Of a stretch of 64,000 nt of DNA, positions 45,363-53,749 are shown piece after piece. The DNA is from Carbonactinospora thermoautotrophica (GTDB lineage Bacteria > Actinomycetota > Actinomycetes > Streptomycetales > Carbonactinosporaceae). The first letter of the stretch is position 1, and each line of letters opens with the position of its first letter. The stretch spans positions 496,001 to 560,000 of the forward strand of contig NZ_JYIJ01000017.1 of the NCBI RefSeq assembly GCF_001543895.1. The letters run 5' to 3'. The notes under the pieces are model-generated. The model worked only from the letters and a program-made list of their open reading frames with translations. It made no database searches and was not told the DNA's origin. The translations under genes and the position numbers were made by a program.

Positions 45363-46450
45363 CGCTTTTCGCCGAGCACCTGGACATTCCGCTACGGCTG
45401 GTGCAACGTGCTGCGGTAAGCCCCGGAGGCGAAGATCCCCTTGGCTCAGTGGCTCCCTTGCTGGAAGAAAGCGGTGACGATCCGGTGAATCGCCGTCAAT
45501 TTCTCGCCGCGACTACTGTCCTGGCACTCCAAGACAGCTCGGAGACGAGCGCGCTTGGCTGGCGTGACGTCCGGCAGGTCGAGCTCGCGGTGCAAGGGCT
45601 GACCGCCTTGGACGACGCCCAGGGCGGCGATGACCTGTTCGAGATCGCGGCCGGACAGCTCCAGCGGGTCCAATCTCTCCTCAACGAGACGAGCTACACC
45701 GACGAGATGGGTAGCCGTCTCCTTCGCGCCGCGGGCCGGCTGGCCGAGCACACCGGCTGGCTCGCCTTCGATGCCTACCGCCATCAAGCAGCCCGTGCCT
45801 ACTTCAACGAGGCGCTTTACCTGGCTGAACTCGCAGGTGATTCGCAGCTCGCGGTGCTCACCTTCGCCAGCATGTCGATGCAGGCGCGGCACGCAGGGCG
45901 GCTGCGCGAATCAGTCGCCGCAGCCCGAGCGGCCAGAGAACGAGCTGCCCGGTGGGCACCGCCGAGGCTGCTGTCCGAACTGTGGATTCGCGAAGCCTAC
46001 GCTCTCGCCGAGATGCGCGATCCTCAGTTCCGCAAGGCTCTTCATGAAGCGTACCGGGCGTTTGAATGCTCCGACCCGCCAGCCGCCGACGACTGGTACG
46101 CGTTCTACGACGACGCTCACTTCCTGGTGTCCGAAGCTTCATGCAACGCCCGCTTCGGGGATCATCGACGCGCGGTCGCCGTCTGGAGTCAGGCACTGCG
46201 CCAGCACGACGCCTCGTACGTCCGCAACCATGCTCTGTACAACCTGGCGTACGCCGACTCCCTTGTCCGTGTGAAGGAACTTGAGGAAGCCTGCCACGTG
46301 GGGTCCATCGGCGCCGAGATTCTGAAGCGCGGCGTCACCTCAACAAGGACCCGGGTGAGACTCCAGCAACTGGTCAGCGCGATGCGGGGTTTCCGCAGCG
46401 AGCCGGTCGCAGCCGAGTTCCTTGCCCGGTATGGAAACATGGCCGCATGA
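45363..46450 (+). pseudogene. XRE/TPR regulator fragment, N-terminal DNA-binding domain removed by IS481
   Basis: The open frame begins at the IS border with FAEHLDIPLRLVQRAAVSP, a segment that in XRE/TPR regulators directly follows the helix-turn-helix, then NRRQFLAATTVLAL and about 300 residues of paired helices (AARAYFNEALYLAELAGDSQ). The expected first 70-80 residues with the HTH are absent, so it cannot bind DNA as a regulator unless fused. It resembles the intact regulator at 8913. Internal GTG 45401 could start a headless product. ATGA overlap with the next gene. Confidence 0.8.
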
Positions 46451-46992
46451 TCCACATCGAGGTGACCGAAGGACCAGACACGCGTCCCCTGGCGAGCAAG
46501 ATCGAGCCTGTCTACGCAGAGGTCTACGCCGAACCCCCGTACCACGAGGGACCCGACGACGTCGCCGGTTTCCTCGAGTGGTACGACGCGAGCGTCGGCC
46601 AGCAACGCGTACGGGTGGTCACCGCCTACGAGAACGACGAGCTGGTCGGCTTCGCACTGGGCTATCCACTGCGTCCGGGCACTTCCTGGTGGACCCGCCT
46701 GCTCGACTCGCTGCCGCCAGACTTCGACACCACCGAGACCGGAACCCGCACGCTCGCCCTCATCGAACTGGCCGTCCGCAAGCCCTGGCGTCGCCAGGGG
46801 ATCGGCCGACGCCTGCATGACGCCTTTCTCGACGTTCCAGACGCCGAGCGCGCCACCCTCACCGTCCGTCCAGAACCAGAGGCCGCACCTGCGCGCGACG
46901 CCTACCGCAAGTGGGGATGGCGCAAGATCAGCCGAAAGCAGCCGCAAGCAGACGGGCCGATCTACGATCTAATGGTCAAGGATCTGGTGTAG
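46447..46992 (+). CDS. GNAT family N-acetyltransferase
   Basis: A 181-aa acetyltransferase. The acetyl-CoA binding block is LALIELAVRKPWRRQGIGRRLHDA in motif A (RRQGIG), with VVTAYENDELVGFALGYPLR before it and a motif B-like AYRKWGW near the end. It transfers an acetyl group to an unknown amine. ATG at 46447 overlaps the stop of the regulator fragment (ATGA), so its expression formerly depended on that gene and may now rely on the IS or a new promoter. It converges with the response regulator gene. Confidence 0.88.
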   Translation: MIHIEVTEGPDTRPLASKIEPVYAEVYAEPPYHEGPDDVAGFLEWYDASVGQQRVRVVTAYENDELVGFALGYPLRPGTSWWTRLLDSLPPDFDTTETGTRTLALIELAVRKPWRRQGIGRRLHDAFLDVPDAERATLTVRPEPEAAPARDAYRKWGWRKISRKQPQADGPIYDLMVKDLV

Positions 46993-47087
46993 CGAAGACG
47001 AGGTCGCCCCGCCCTGCCGCGCACCGGACGCGGAGGAGACGCAGGCAAGCTGCAAGCCGGCGCGGCACCTCGTCCACCCGCCCCCGC

Positions 47088-47759
47088 TCACACCAGCCGG
47101 CGGTCAGACGCCCAGCGGCTCAGCTCGTACCGGTTGGAGAGCTGGAGCTTGCGCAGCACGCTGCTCACGTGGGTCTCCACGGTCTTCACGCTGATGAACA
47201 GCTGCTTGGCGATCTCCTTGTACGCGTAGCCACGCGCGATCAGCCGCAACACCTCACGCTCGCGCTGGGTGAGCCGGTCCAGCTCCTCGTCCACCGCGCG
47301 GGCGTCCGGGCGGGCGAAGGCGTCCAGCACGAAGCCGGCCAGCCGCGGGGAGAACACCGCGTCCCCCTCGGAGACACGGCGGATCGCGTCGGTCAGCTCG
47401 GGCCCGGTGATGGTCTTGGTGACGTACCCGCGGGCCCCGGCGCGGATGACGCCGATCACGTCCTCGGCGGCGTCGGACACCGACAGGGCCAGGAACCGCA
47501 CCTGCGGGTAGGCGCGCACGCACTGGTGCAGCACCGCCTGCCCGCCGCCGCCCGGCAGGTGCACGTCGAGCAGAACGACGTCGGGCCGGGTCTCGCCGAT
47601 CACGCGCACCGCGGACTCGACGTCCGCCGCCTCCCCGACGACCTCGACCGCGTCGCCCAGCTCCGCCCGCACGCCGGTACGGAACATCCGGTGATCGTCG
47701 ACCAAGACCACCCGGACGGGTCGCGGGGCCGGCGTCCCGGCCTCGTTCGTCTCACTCAT
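47088..47759 (-). CDS. LuxR/NarL-family response regulator
   Basis: A 223-aa two-component regulator. The receiver domain (about 15-135) has VRVVLVDDHRMFRTGV with the acidic pocket, the phospho-acceptor Asp in PDVVLLDVHLPGG, and conserved Ser and Lys (LALSVSD, GYVTKTI). The C-terminal LuxR HTH is LTQREREVLRLIARGYAYKE followed by KTVETHVSSVLRKLQL. It overlaps the kinase gene by 4 bp (ATGA). It probably controls the divergent pspC-like operon, whose leader carries two 20-bp-spaced repeats. Confidence 0.94.
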   Translation of the reverse strand: MSETNEAGTPAPRPVRVVLVDDHRMFRTGVRAELGDAVEVVGEAADVESAVRVIGETRPDVVLLDVHLPGGGGQAVLHQCVRAYPQVRFLALSVSDAAEDVIGVIRAGARGYVTKTITGPELTDAIRRVSEGDAVFSPRLAGFVLDAFARPDARAVDEELDRLTQREREVLRLIARGYAYKEIAKQLFISVKTVETHVSSVLRKLQLSNRYELSRWASDRRLV

Positions 47760-48976
47760 CCTGACGTGCTCCTCGTCATCTCCAGCTGAACCTCGGTGCC
47801 CTCGCCGGGTGTGCTGCGGATCCGGGCCGTACCGCCGTTGCGCCGCATGCGCCCGATGATGGACTCGCGGACGCCGAGCCGGTCCTCGGGTACGGAGTCG
47901 GGGTCGAAGCCCGGGCCGCGGTCCCGGACGAAGATCGCCACCTGGTCGGGCTCCACCTCGGCGTACACCGAGATGGGCGCGCTGCCGGCGTACTTGGCCG
48001 CGTTCACCATCGCCTCGCGCGCGGCCTGCAGCTGGGCGCCGAGCCGGGCGTCCAGGGCGCAGTCTCCCACGCAGACCACCTCGATCGACACCCCGTGCGC
48101 CTCCTCGATCCGGGCGGCCAGGTCCTCCACGGCGGCGGCCAGGGTCTGGTCGGCGGCGCTGTCCGGGCGGTACAGCCAGGTGCGCAGAGCACGCTCCTGG
48201 GCACGGGCCAGCCGCAGCACCTCCTTGGGGTCCTGGGCGTGCCGCTGGATCAGCGCCAGCGTGTGCAGCACCGAGTCGTGGACGTGCGCGGCCAGCTCGG
48301 CGCGCTCCTGGGAGCGGATGCGCTCGCGGCGCTCAGCGTCCAGCTCCCGGAGCAGCCGCAGCCAGTACGGGCTGGAGACCAGGGCCAGCCCCACGACGGT
48401 GACCGCGGCGCCGAGCAAGGCGTTCTTGGCCACGTCCCACGCGCCCTCGGAGGCGATGAGGAGGGCCGCGCCGACGAGGATCAGCGCGACGCCCCCGACG
48501 GTACGGGTGAGGCCGAGCCAGCGGCGCGTCCCGCCGACCGTGCTGTCGTCGATCTGCTGCCACAGGATCGCCACGCCGCCGCCGACCACGACCAGCGGCC
48601 AGGTCAGCCAGCTCACGCCGAAGCCGGCGGTCTGGGTGAGCATGAGCATGCCGGCCGCGATCCCGATCAGCGGCCACACGATGCGCGGCTGCGGGGTGCG
48701 GGGCGCGACGGCGTCCGGCTCCTTGCCCAGCGGCACCACGATCCAGAAGGCCGCGTACAGCACCACGCCGGCGAGCCCGGTGAACGCGAGCAGCACGAAC
48801 ACGATCCGCACCAGCAGCGGGTCCACGCCCAGGTGCAGGGCGAGCCCGCGGGCCACGCCGCCGAGCAGCCGGCCCTGCGCGCTGCGATACAGCTTGCGGG
48901 GCGCGGGCCGGTCCGGCGGGCGCGGCGGGCCGACGGGCGGTGCCGCGGACGGCGGCGCGTTGCTCGAGGTGGCCAC
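47756..48976 (-). CDS. PspC-domain sensor histidine kinase
   Basis: A 406-aa kinase. An N-terminal PspC domain (LYRSAQGRLLGGVARGLALH, then IVFVLLAFTGLAGVVLYAAF) is followed by several membrane helices. The HisKA_3-type phospho-acceptor is in AAHVHDSVLHTLALIQRHAQ and the ATPase domain has REAMVNAAKYA and VRDRGPGFDP. Such MacS/LiaS-like kinases sense envelope stress. I use GTG 48976 (VATSSNAPP); an ATG at 49012 is an alternative, and neither has a clear ribosome site. The partner regulator is downstream, and a second PspC protein is divergent. Confidence 0.88.
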   Translation of the reverse strand: MATSSNAPPSAAPPVGPPRPPDRPAPRKLYRSAQGRLLGGVARGLALHLGVDPLLVRIVFVLLAFTGLAGVVLYAAFWIVVPLGKEPDAVAPRTPQPRIVWPLIGIAAGMLMLTQTAGFGVSWLTWPLVVVGGGVAILWQQIDDSTVGGTRRWLGLTRTVGGVALILVGAALLIASEGAWDVAKNALLGAAVTVVGLALVSSPYWLRLLRELDAERRERIRSQERAELAAHVHDSVLHTLALIQRHAQDPKEVLRLARAQERALRTWLYRPDSAADQTLAAAVEDLAARIEEAHGVSIEVVCVGDCALDARLGAQLQAAREAMVNAAKYAGSAPISVYAEVEPDQVAIFVRDRGPGFDPDSVPEDRLGVRESIIGRMRRNGGTARIRSTPGEGTEVQLEMTRSTSG

Positions 48977-49045
48977 GAGAGGATGGTCACACGCGCGGGT
49001 GCGCGGGCGCATCCGGGGCGGTCCCGGCCGCCTCTCAGGGTCGGT

Positions 49046-49078
49046 TTCCGGGATAGGCCAGGGGCGTTCCGGATAGGC
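49046..49078. promoter_or_regulatory. 20-bp-spaced direct repeats in the divergent PspC region
   Basis: TTCCGGGATAGGC (49046-49058) and TTCCGGATAGGC (49067-49078); the shared GGATAGGC cores start exactly 20 bp apart, two helical turns. They lie 32 bp before the PspC gene start. A NarL-type regulator bound as a tandem dimer would fit, making this a candidate site for the adjacent response regulator. Confidence 0.5.
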
Positions 49079-49109
49079 GGGGCAGGGCGGCGCGACGAAC
49101 GATGGAGCC

Positions 49110-50573
49110 ATGACCGACGAGAACACCAACCCTTCGGGCCGTCCGGAGAGCGCTCCGCACGCCGCGGACAGCGCTGGGGACCGCGCCGGGGAACAGAGCG
49201 CACCCGGCGGTCCCGGATCGGTCCCCCCACCGCCACCGCCGCCACCCCCGGCGGATGCGGCCCGGCGGCTGCGGCGCAGCAAGACGGACCGCAAGGTCGC
49301 GGGCGTGTGCGGCGGGCTGGGCGAGTACCTGGACGTCGATCCGGTGATCTTCCGCGTGCTGTTCCCGGTGTTCGCCGTGTTCGGCGGGACCGGCCTGCTG
49401 CTGTACGCGCTGGCGTGGCTGCTCATCCCGGACGAGGGCGAGGAGCGGTCGGAGGCCCAGCGGCTGGTGGAGGGACACCTCGACGGCGGGGCCGCGCTCG
49501 CTGCGGGCGCGGCCGTGCTGGGCTTCCTGGTCCTGCTCGGCTTCATGAGCGGGTGGCCGGACAACGTCTTCGGCCTGCTCGTCTTCGGCCTGGCGTTGTA
49601 CTTCGTCATCCGCCTGTTCCGGGGCGATCGCCGGCGTGCGCCCGGCTGGCCGCAGCCCAACCAGGGGTACGCGGGGTTCGCGCAGACCCCGGGCCCAGCC
49701 GGACCGGGGGACCCCACCGCGCCGGTGCCGCCGTGGTGGCGGAGCGCCACGCCGCCCGGCACCTCCGCGAGCCCGGGTGGGGCCGAGGAGCCCACCGCGC
49801 GCATGCCGCACCCGTACGCACCGCCGCCCCCGAGGCGGCCCCGGGAGCGCTCGGTGCTCACCTGGGTGGTGCTGAGCCTGGCGCTGATCGCGGCTGGCGT
49901 GCTGCTCGCCGCGGACGCCGCGGGCGCGGAGGTCGGTGCCGGCGTCATCCTCGCGACCGTGCTGCTCGTCCTGGCCGGCGGCCTGATCGTGAGCGCCTGG
50001 TACGGGCGAGCCCGCGGCCTGATCCTGCCGGCCGTGCTCGTCACCCTGCTCCTGACCGCCAACGTCGGCGTGAACAGGTTGGACTTCCGCGACTTCGACC
50101 TCCGCGACGGGGTGGGGACCACGACCTGGTACGCGGCGGAGGCAAGGTCCGGCCCGCTGTACCACGCGGTGGGCGACGTCTCCCTGGACTTGACCGAGCT
50201 GGGGCAGGGGCAGCAGCTCGACCGCGTCGTGGCACGGGTCGGGATCGGGGAGTTGCGCGTCGTCCTGCCGCCCGACCTGCCGGTGCGGGTGAACGTCGAG
50301 GTGGGCGCGGGTCAGATAGTCGCGCCCGGGTACGAGCGGGACGGCACGGACGTGGAGCTGCACACCACCCTGGTGCCACCAGGCGTGGACGGGCGGTCCG
50401 CGGATCCGAAGACGACGCTGGACCTCTCGGTCGGGACCGGCAACATCCACATCACGTACGCCCCGGCCGGCGCGCCCGCGCCGCCGCCGACGGGGTTCGA
50501 CCCGACCCGGGCGCCCACGCCCACCGCGACACCCGCCGCCCTCTCCCCGACCCCCACGACCACCCCGAGGTGA
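49110..50573 (+). CDS. PspC domain protein with LiaF-like C-terminus
   Basis: A 487-aa membrane protein. After a proline-rich tail (a run of 9 Pro near residue 40) comes a PspC domain (RRLRRSKTDRKVAGVCGGLG, then VLFPVFAVFGGTGLLLYALA) and further helices at about 130-165 and 250-310. A C-terminal extracytoplasmic LiaF/DUF2154-like beta domain follows (VGDVSLDLTELGQGQQ, VARVGIGELRVVLP). It likely senses or modulates envelope stress with the divergent PspC kinase. The tail is Thr/Pro-rich. ATG at 49110; the repeats at 49046-49078 may control it. Confidence 0.88.
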   Translation: MTDENTNPSGRPESAPHAADSAGDRAGEQSAPGGPGSVPPPPPPPPPADAARRLRRSKTDRKVAGVCGGLGEYLDVDPVIFRVLFPVFAVFGGTGLLLYALAWLLIPDEGEERSEAQRLVEGHLDGGAALAAGAAVLGFLVLLGFMSGWPDNVFGLLVFGLALYFVIRLFRGDRRRAPGWPQPNQGYAGFAQTPGPAGPGDPTAPVPPWWRSATPPGTSASPGGAEEPTARMPHPYAPPPPRRPRERSVLTWVVLSLALIAAGVLLAADAAGAEVGAGVILATVLLVLAGGLIVSAWYGRARGLILPAVLVTLLLTANVGVNRLDFRDFDLRDGVGTTTWYAAEARSGPLYHAVGDVSLDLTELGQGQQLDRVVARVGIGELRVVLPPDLPVRVNVEVGAGQIVAPGYERDGTDVELHTTLVPPGVDGRSADPKTTLDLSVGTGNIHITYAPAGAPAPPPTGFDPTRAPTPTATPAALSPTPTTTPR

Positions 50574-50579
50574 TGCCCG

Positions 50580-50831
50580 ATGCGACGCCACGAGACCGAC
50601 TTCACCTCGCTGATCGCCGGGCTGCTGTTCGCGGGGATCGCGATCGCGTACCTGCTGCACCTGGCCGTCGGCTTCACCATCGACCCGGAACTGGTGGTGC
50701 CGGCCCTGCTGATCGGGCTCGGCGTCGCGGGCCTGGCCGGCTCGCTGGTCGCGGTGCGCCGCCGCAACGGCGGGCCGGGCCAGCCGCTCGGGGAGACCGA
50801 GACGTTCGAGGACGACCACGCCAGCCGCTGA
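50580..50831 (+). CDS. small two-helix membrane protein, PspC operon
   Basis: An 83-aa protein with two hydrophobic helices (FTSLIAGLLFAGIAIAYLLH and LVVPALLIGLGVAGLAGSL) and an acidic C-terminus. It begins 6 bp after the PspC gene stop with GAGGTGATG in front, so it is in the same operon. Small proteins of this plan often follow pspC-like genes in actinomycetes; no function is known. A bidirectional terminator follows. Confidence 0.75.
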   Translation: MRRHETDFTSLIAGLLFAGIAIAYLLHLAVGFTIDPELVVPALLIGLGVAGLAGSLVAVRRRNGGPGQPLGETETFEDDHASR

Positions 50832-50840
50832 GCAGACGAC

Positions 50841-50869
50841 GAGGGCGTCCGGCCCGTCCGGACGCCCTC
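50841..50869. terminator. bidirectional terminator between PspC operon and glycerophosphodiesterase gene
   Basis: GAGGGCGTCCGG (50841-50852), loop CCCGT, perfect complement (50858-50869), extended by outer CAGAC/GTCTG. It lies between convergent stops at 50831 and 50880. Confidence 0.85.
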
Positions 50870-50879
50870 CGTCTGCGCG

Positions 50880-52049
50880 TCAGGAGGCCTGACGCTCCTG
50901 CTGTTCCCAGAAGTCCGCGCGCGCGTCCACGGCGGTGTCCGGGTTGTCGGAGAACACGCCGTCCACGCCGAGGCGGTAGAAGGTTTCGTACTCGGCGTAC
51001 GCGTCGCCGTAGCCGCCGGGGTCGGTCCCCCGGCGCAGGTCGGCGGGGAGGAACTGGTTCTCGTTGCGGAACGTCCACGAGTGCACCAGCAGCCCCAGCT
51101 CGTGCGCGTCCCGGACCAGCGTGGTCGGCGGGAGCGCCTGCTGCGTCCGCGGGTCCCAGGGCACGATCCGCTTCTTCGCCGGGCCGATCCCGTCGGCGAA
51201 GGTGGCGATCCACTTCAGTCCCTCGGGCTTGACCAGGTCGTCGTAGGTGCGGGGGTCGCCCTTGGCGACGAAGTCCGCGGGCGCGCCTTTCTCGTCGATC
51301 AACTGGACCAGCCGGACGCCGACCAGCCGGTCCAGGCGCTGGAGCGCGCCGGGCTCGAACGACTGGATGAGCACCGGGGCGTTGCGGCCCGCCCAGCCGT
51401 TGCGCTTGAGCGTGGCGGCCAGCGCCTCCTCCAGCGGCAGCCCGATCGACCGGAAGTACGTGGGGTGCTTGGTCTCCGGGTAGATCCAGATGCGCCGCCC
51501 GGTGCGGCGGGTCTCCTCCCGGGCCAGGTCGATGACCTCCTGGAGGGTCGGCACCTGGTACCGGCCGTCGTACAGGGTGTTGTGCGGCCGCAGGCTCGGG
51601 ATGCGCTCCTTGGCGCGCAGGGTCTTGAGCTCGGCCAGCGTGAAGTCCTCGGTGAACCAGCCGGTGATCGTCTGGCCGTCGATGACCTTGGTCTTCTTGC
51701 GGTTGGCGAACTCCGGCCGACTCGCCACGTCGGTGGTACCGCCGATCTCGTTCTCGTGCCGGGCCACGAGCACGTGGTCCTTGGTCGAGACCAGATCCGG
51801 TTCGATGACGTCGGCGCCCATCTGGATGGCCAGCTTGTACGCGGCCAGGGTGTGTTCCGGCCGGTACCCGCTGGCACCGCGGTGGCCGATCACGGCCGGC
51901 TCGGGCAGCGACAGTCGTTCCGCCACCTCCTCTGCCCTGGGCGCCGGCGCCGCCTCGGCCGGCCCGGAAACGGCGAGGGAGGACAGCATCGCGGAAACCA
52001 CGGCGACTCCTGCGGCGAGTACGGCTGTCGCCCGTGTGCGAGTCAGCAC
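50880..52049 (-). CDS. glpQ: secreted glycerophosphodiester phosphodiesterase
   Basis: A 389-aa exported GDPD enzyme. A Sec signal peptide (TRTRATAVLAAGVAVVSAML) precedes the TIM-barrel domain with VIGHRGASGYRPEHTLAAY (catalytic His), DVIEPDLVSTKDHVLVARHE (metal Glu/Asp and second His) and IWIYPETKHP. It releases glycerol-3-phosphate from deacylated phospholipids or teichoic acids outside the cell, a phosphate or carbon source. I use GTG 52049, six bases after AGGAG. Length and the large insertion (residues 125-200) fit the periplasmic GlpQ type. Confidence 0.93.
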   Translation of the reverse strand: MLTRTRATAVLAAGVAVVSAMLSSLAVSGPAEAAPAPRAEEVAERLSLPEPAVIGHRGASGYRPEHTLAAYKLAIQMGADVIEPDLVSTKDHVLVARHENEIGGTTDVASRPEFANRKKTKVIDGQTITGWFTEDFTLAELKTLRAKERIPSLRPHNTLYDGRYQVPTLQEVIDLAREETRRTGRRIWIYPETKHPTYFRSIGLPLEEALAATLKRNGWAGRNAPVLIQSFEPGALQRLDRLVGVRLVQLIDEKGAPADFVAKGDPRTYDDLVKPEGLKWIATFADGIGPAKKRIVPWDPRTQQALPPTTLVRDAHELGLLVHSWTFRNENQFLPADLRRGTDPGGYGDAYAEYETFYRLGVDGVFSDNPDTAVDARADFWEQQERQAS

Positions 52050-52311
52050 GAGCGCTCCTCTCTCCTCGCGGTCGTCGGCCAGCTCCTGACCGCCGGCCGA
52101 TCCACCGCGGGCATGATGCAAGCCAGCGATCACTAAGTCGCGGGAAACGCCGAACGTCGCCGGGATTTCCACCTGGGTGCGATTTCGTGACGATCACCGG
52201 TGCGGCTCGCGAGCGTAGCGGAAGGCGCTGAAGCCGCGACAGCCGGACCGCGGGTCCCACCCGTCCGAGGCGCAGGCAAATAGCAGAAAGCGTGAGAAAA
52301 ACCCGCAAGAA

Positions 52312-52329
52312 AAACAGTCTTGACTGTTT
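52312..52329 (+). promoter_or_regulatory. TetR operator-like palindrome AAACAGTC-TT-GACTGTTT
   Basis: A perfect 8-bp inverted repeat (52312-52319 / 52322-52329) in an A/T-rich tract in front of the TetR gene. It contains TTGACT (52320-52325), which resembles a -35 box. A palindrome of this size upstream of a TetR gene is the usual autoregulatory operator. Confidence 0.7.
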
Positions 52330-52355
52330 GTTTTTTCGGGAGCATGCTTCCCGGC

Positions 52356-52955
52356 ATGTCAGCGCCCACCCGCAGCCGGCAGGAGGAACGCAGCGCGGCG
52401 ACCCGGCAACGCCTCATGGAGGCGACCATCGAGTGCCTGGTCAAGCGCGGATGGTCCGGCACCACCACCACGCTCGTCGCCGAGCGCGCCGGCGTGTCCC
52501 GGGGCGCCCAGCTGCACCACTACCGGACGCGCAGCGAGCTGGTCATAGCCGCGGTGGAGCACCTCGCCGAGGTCCGCGTCGCGGAGATCCGCCGCGAGGC
52601 CGCCGGGCTGCCGCAGCAGCGCACGCAGGCGGTCCTCGACATGCTCGCGCGGCTGTACACCGGGCCGCTGTTCGTCGCCGCCCTGGAGCTGTGGGTGGCC
52701 GCCCGCACCGACGAGGAGCTGCGCGCCGCCCTGGTCCCGCTGGAGGCACGGTTCGGCCGGGAGGCCCACCGGCTGACCGTCGAGCTGCTCGGCGCCGACG
52801 AGAGCAAACCGGGGGTGCGGGAGGCCGTGCAGGCCACGCTCGACCTCATGCGCGGGCTCGGCCTGGCGAGCCTGCTCACCGACGACAGCGCCCGCCGCGG
52901 CCGGCTGCTGCGGCAGTGGGCGAAGATCCTCGACCAGACCTTGCGGGAGGCTTGA
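52356..52955 (+). CDS. TetR-family transcriptional regulator (AcdR-like)
   Basis: A 199-aa regulator. The N-terminal HTH is RQRLMEATIECLVKRGWSGT followed by TTLVAERAGVSRGAQLHHYRT. The helical C-terminal domain would bind a ligand, plausibly an acyl-CoA of the operon it heads. ATG 52356 is chosen by family start; an ATG at 52344 also fits, and neither has a good ribosome site. Its stop overlaps the next gene (TGATG), so it is the first gene of the ten-gene catabolic operon and probably represses it through the palindrome at 52312-52329. Confidence 0.9.
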   Translation: MSAPTRSRQEERSAATRQRLMEATIECLVKRGWSGTTTTLVAERAGVSRGAQLHHYRTRSELVIAAVEHLAEVRVAEIRREAAGLPQQRTQAVLDMLARLYTGPLFVAALELWVAARTDEELRAALVPLEARFGREAHRLTVELLGADESKPGVREAVQATLDLMRGLGLASLLTDDSARRGRLLRQWAKILDQTLREA

Positions 52956-53749
52956 TGGTCGACCTGGCCGGACTGCTGGACGACCTGCGGGCCGAGGGCG
53001 ACGACCTCGACCGGCTGGTGGCCGACCTCCCCGCCGAGCGCTGGGCCACGCCCACGCCGGCCGAGGGGTGGACCATCGCCCACCAGATCTCCCACCTCGC
53101 CTGGACCGACGCCAAGGCGTTGCTCGCGCTCAGCGACGCCGCGGCGTTCCAGGCCGAGACCCAGCGGGCGGGCGACGACCTGTCCAGGTACGTGGAGGAC
53201 GGCGCCGCCGAGGGGACGCGCGAGGAGCCGGCCGCGCTGCTCGCCCGGTGGCGCGCCGGCCGGGAGCGGCTGGCCACGGCGCTCGGCGAGCTGCCGGACG
53301 GGGTCAAGCTGCCCTGGTACGGCCCGCCGATGAGCCCGGCGTCCATGGCGACCGCCCGGATCATGGAGACCTGGGCGCACGGCCAGGACGTCGCCGAGGC
53401 GCTCGGGGTCCGGCGCGAGCCCACCCGCCGGCTGCGGCACGTCGCCCACCTCGGGGTCCGCACCCGGGGCTTCTCGTTCCTGGTCAACGGGCGGCAGCCG
53501 CCGGCCACCGAGATCCGGGTCGAGCTGACCGCGCCCGACGGCGAGGTGTGGACCTGGGGACCGGAGGACGCGCCCGAGCGGGTGACCGGCCCCGCCCTGG
53601 ACTTCTGCCTGCTGGTCACGCAGCGCCGGCACCGCGCCGACCTGGCGCTGGTGGCCGAAGGCGAGACCGCGGACCAGTGGCTGGACATCGCGCAGGCCTT
53701 CGCCGGCCCGCCGGGGACCGGCCGCAAGCCCGGGGGGCGGGAAGCATGA
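52955..53749 (+). CDS. TIGR03084 / mycothiol-dependent DinB-fold family protein
   Basis: A 264-aa protein with the DinB/MDMPI fold: LLDDLRAEGDDLDRLVADLP at the start, the metal His of AEGWTIAHQISHLAWTDAKAL, and TARIMETWAHGQDVAEALGV with further His/Asp. The C-terminal region (VELTAPDGEVWTWGPEDAP) is the sterol-carrier-like tail typical of TIGR03084 members. The family is close to mycothiol-dependent maleylpyruvate isomerase, but its reaction is unknown; it recurs in acyl-CoA catabolic operons with AtuA-like proteins. Start and stop overlap neighbours. Confidence 0.85.
   Translation: MVDLAGLLDDLRAEGDDLDRLVADLPAERWATPTPAEGWTIAHQISHLAWTDAKALLALSDAAAFQAETQRAGDDLSRYVEDGAAEGTREEPAALLARWRAGRERLATALGELPDGVKLPWYGPPMSPASMATARIMETWAHGQDVAEALGVRREPTRRLRHVAHLGVRTRGFSFLVNGRQPPATEIRVELTAPDGEVWTWGPEDAPERVTGPALDFCLLVTQRRHRADLALVAEGETADQWLDIAQAFAGPPGTGRKPGGREA

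Noticed and set aside
46997-47074. GACGAGGT/ACCTCGTC inverted repeat between the GNAT and response regulator genes
   Set aside because: Only 8 bp with a 60-nt loop; too weak to call a terminator.
48095-51232. A 1045-codon plus-strand frame over the PspC genes
   Set aside because: Out of frame with the recognisable PspC protein and made of Arg-rich sequence.
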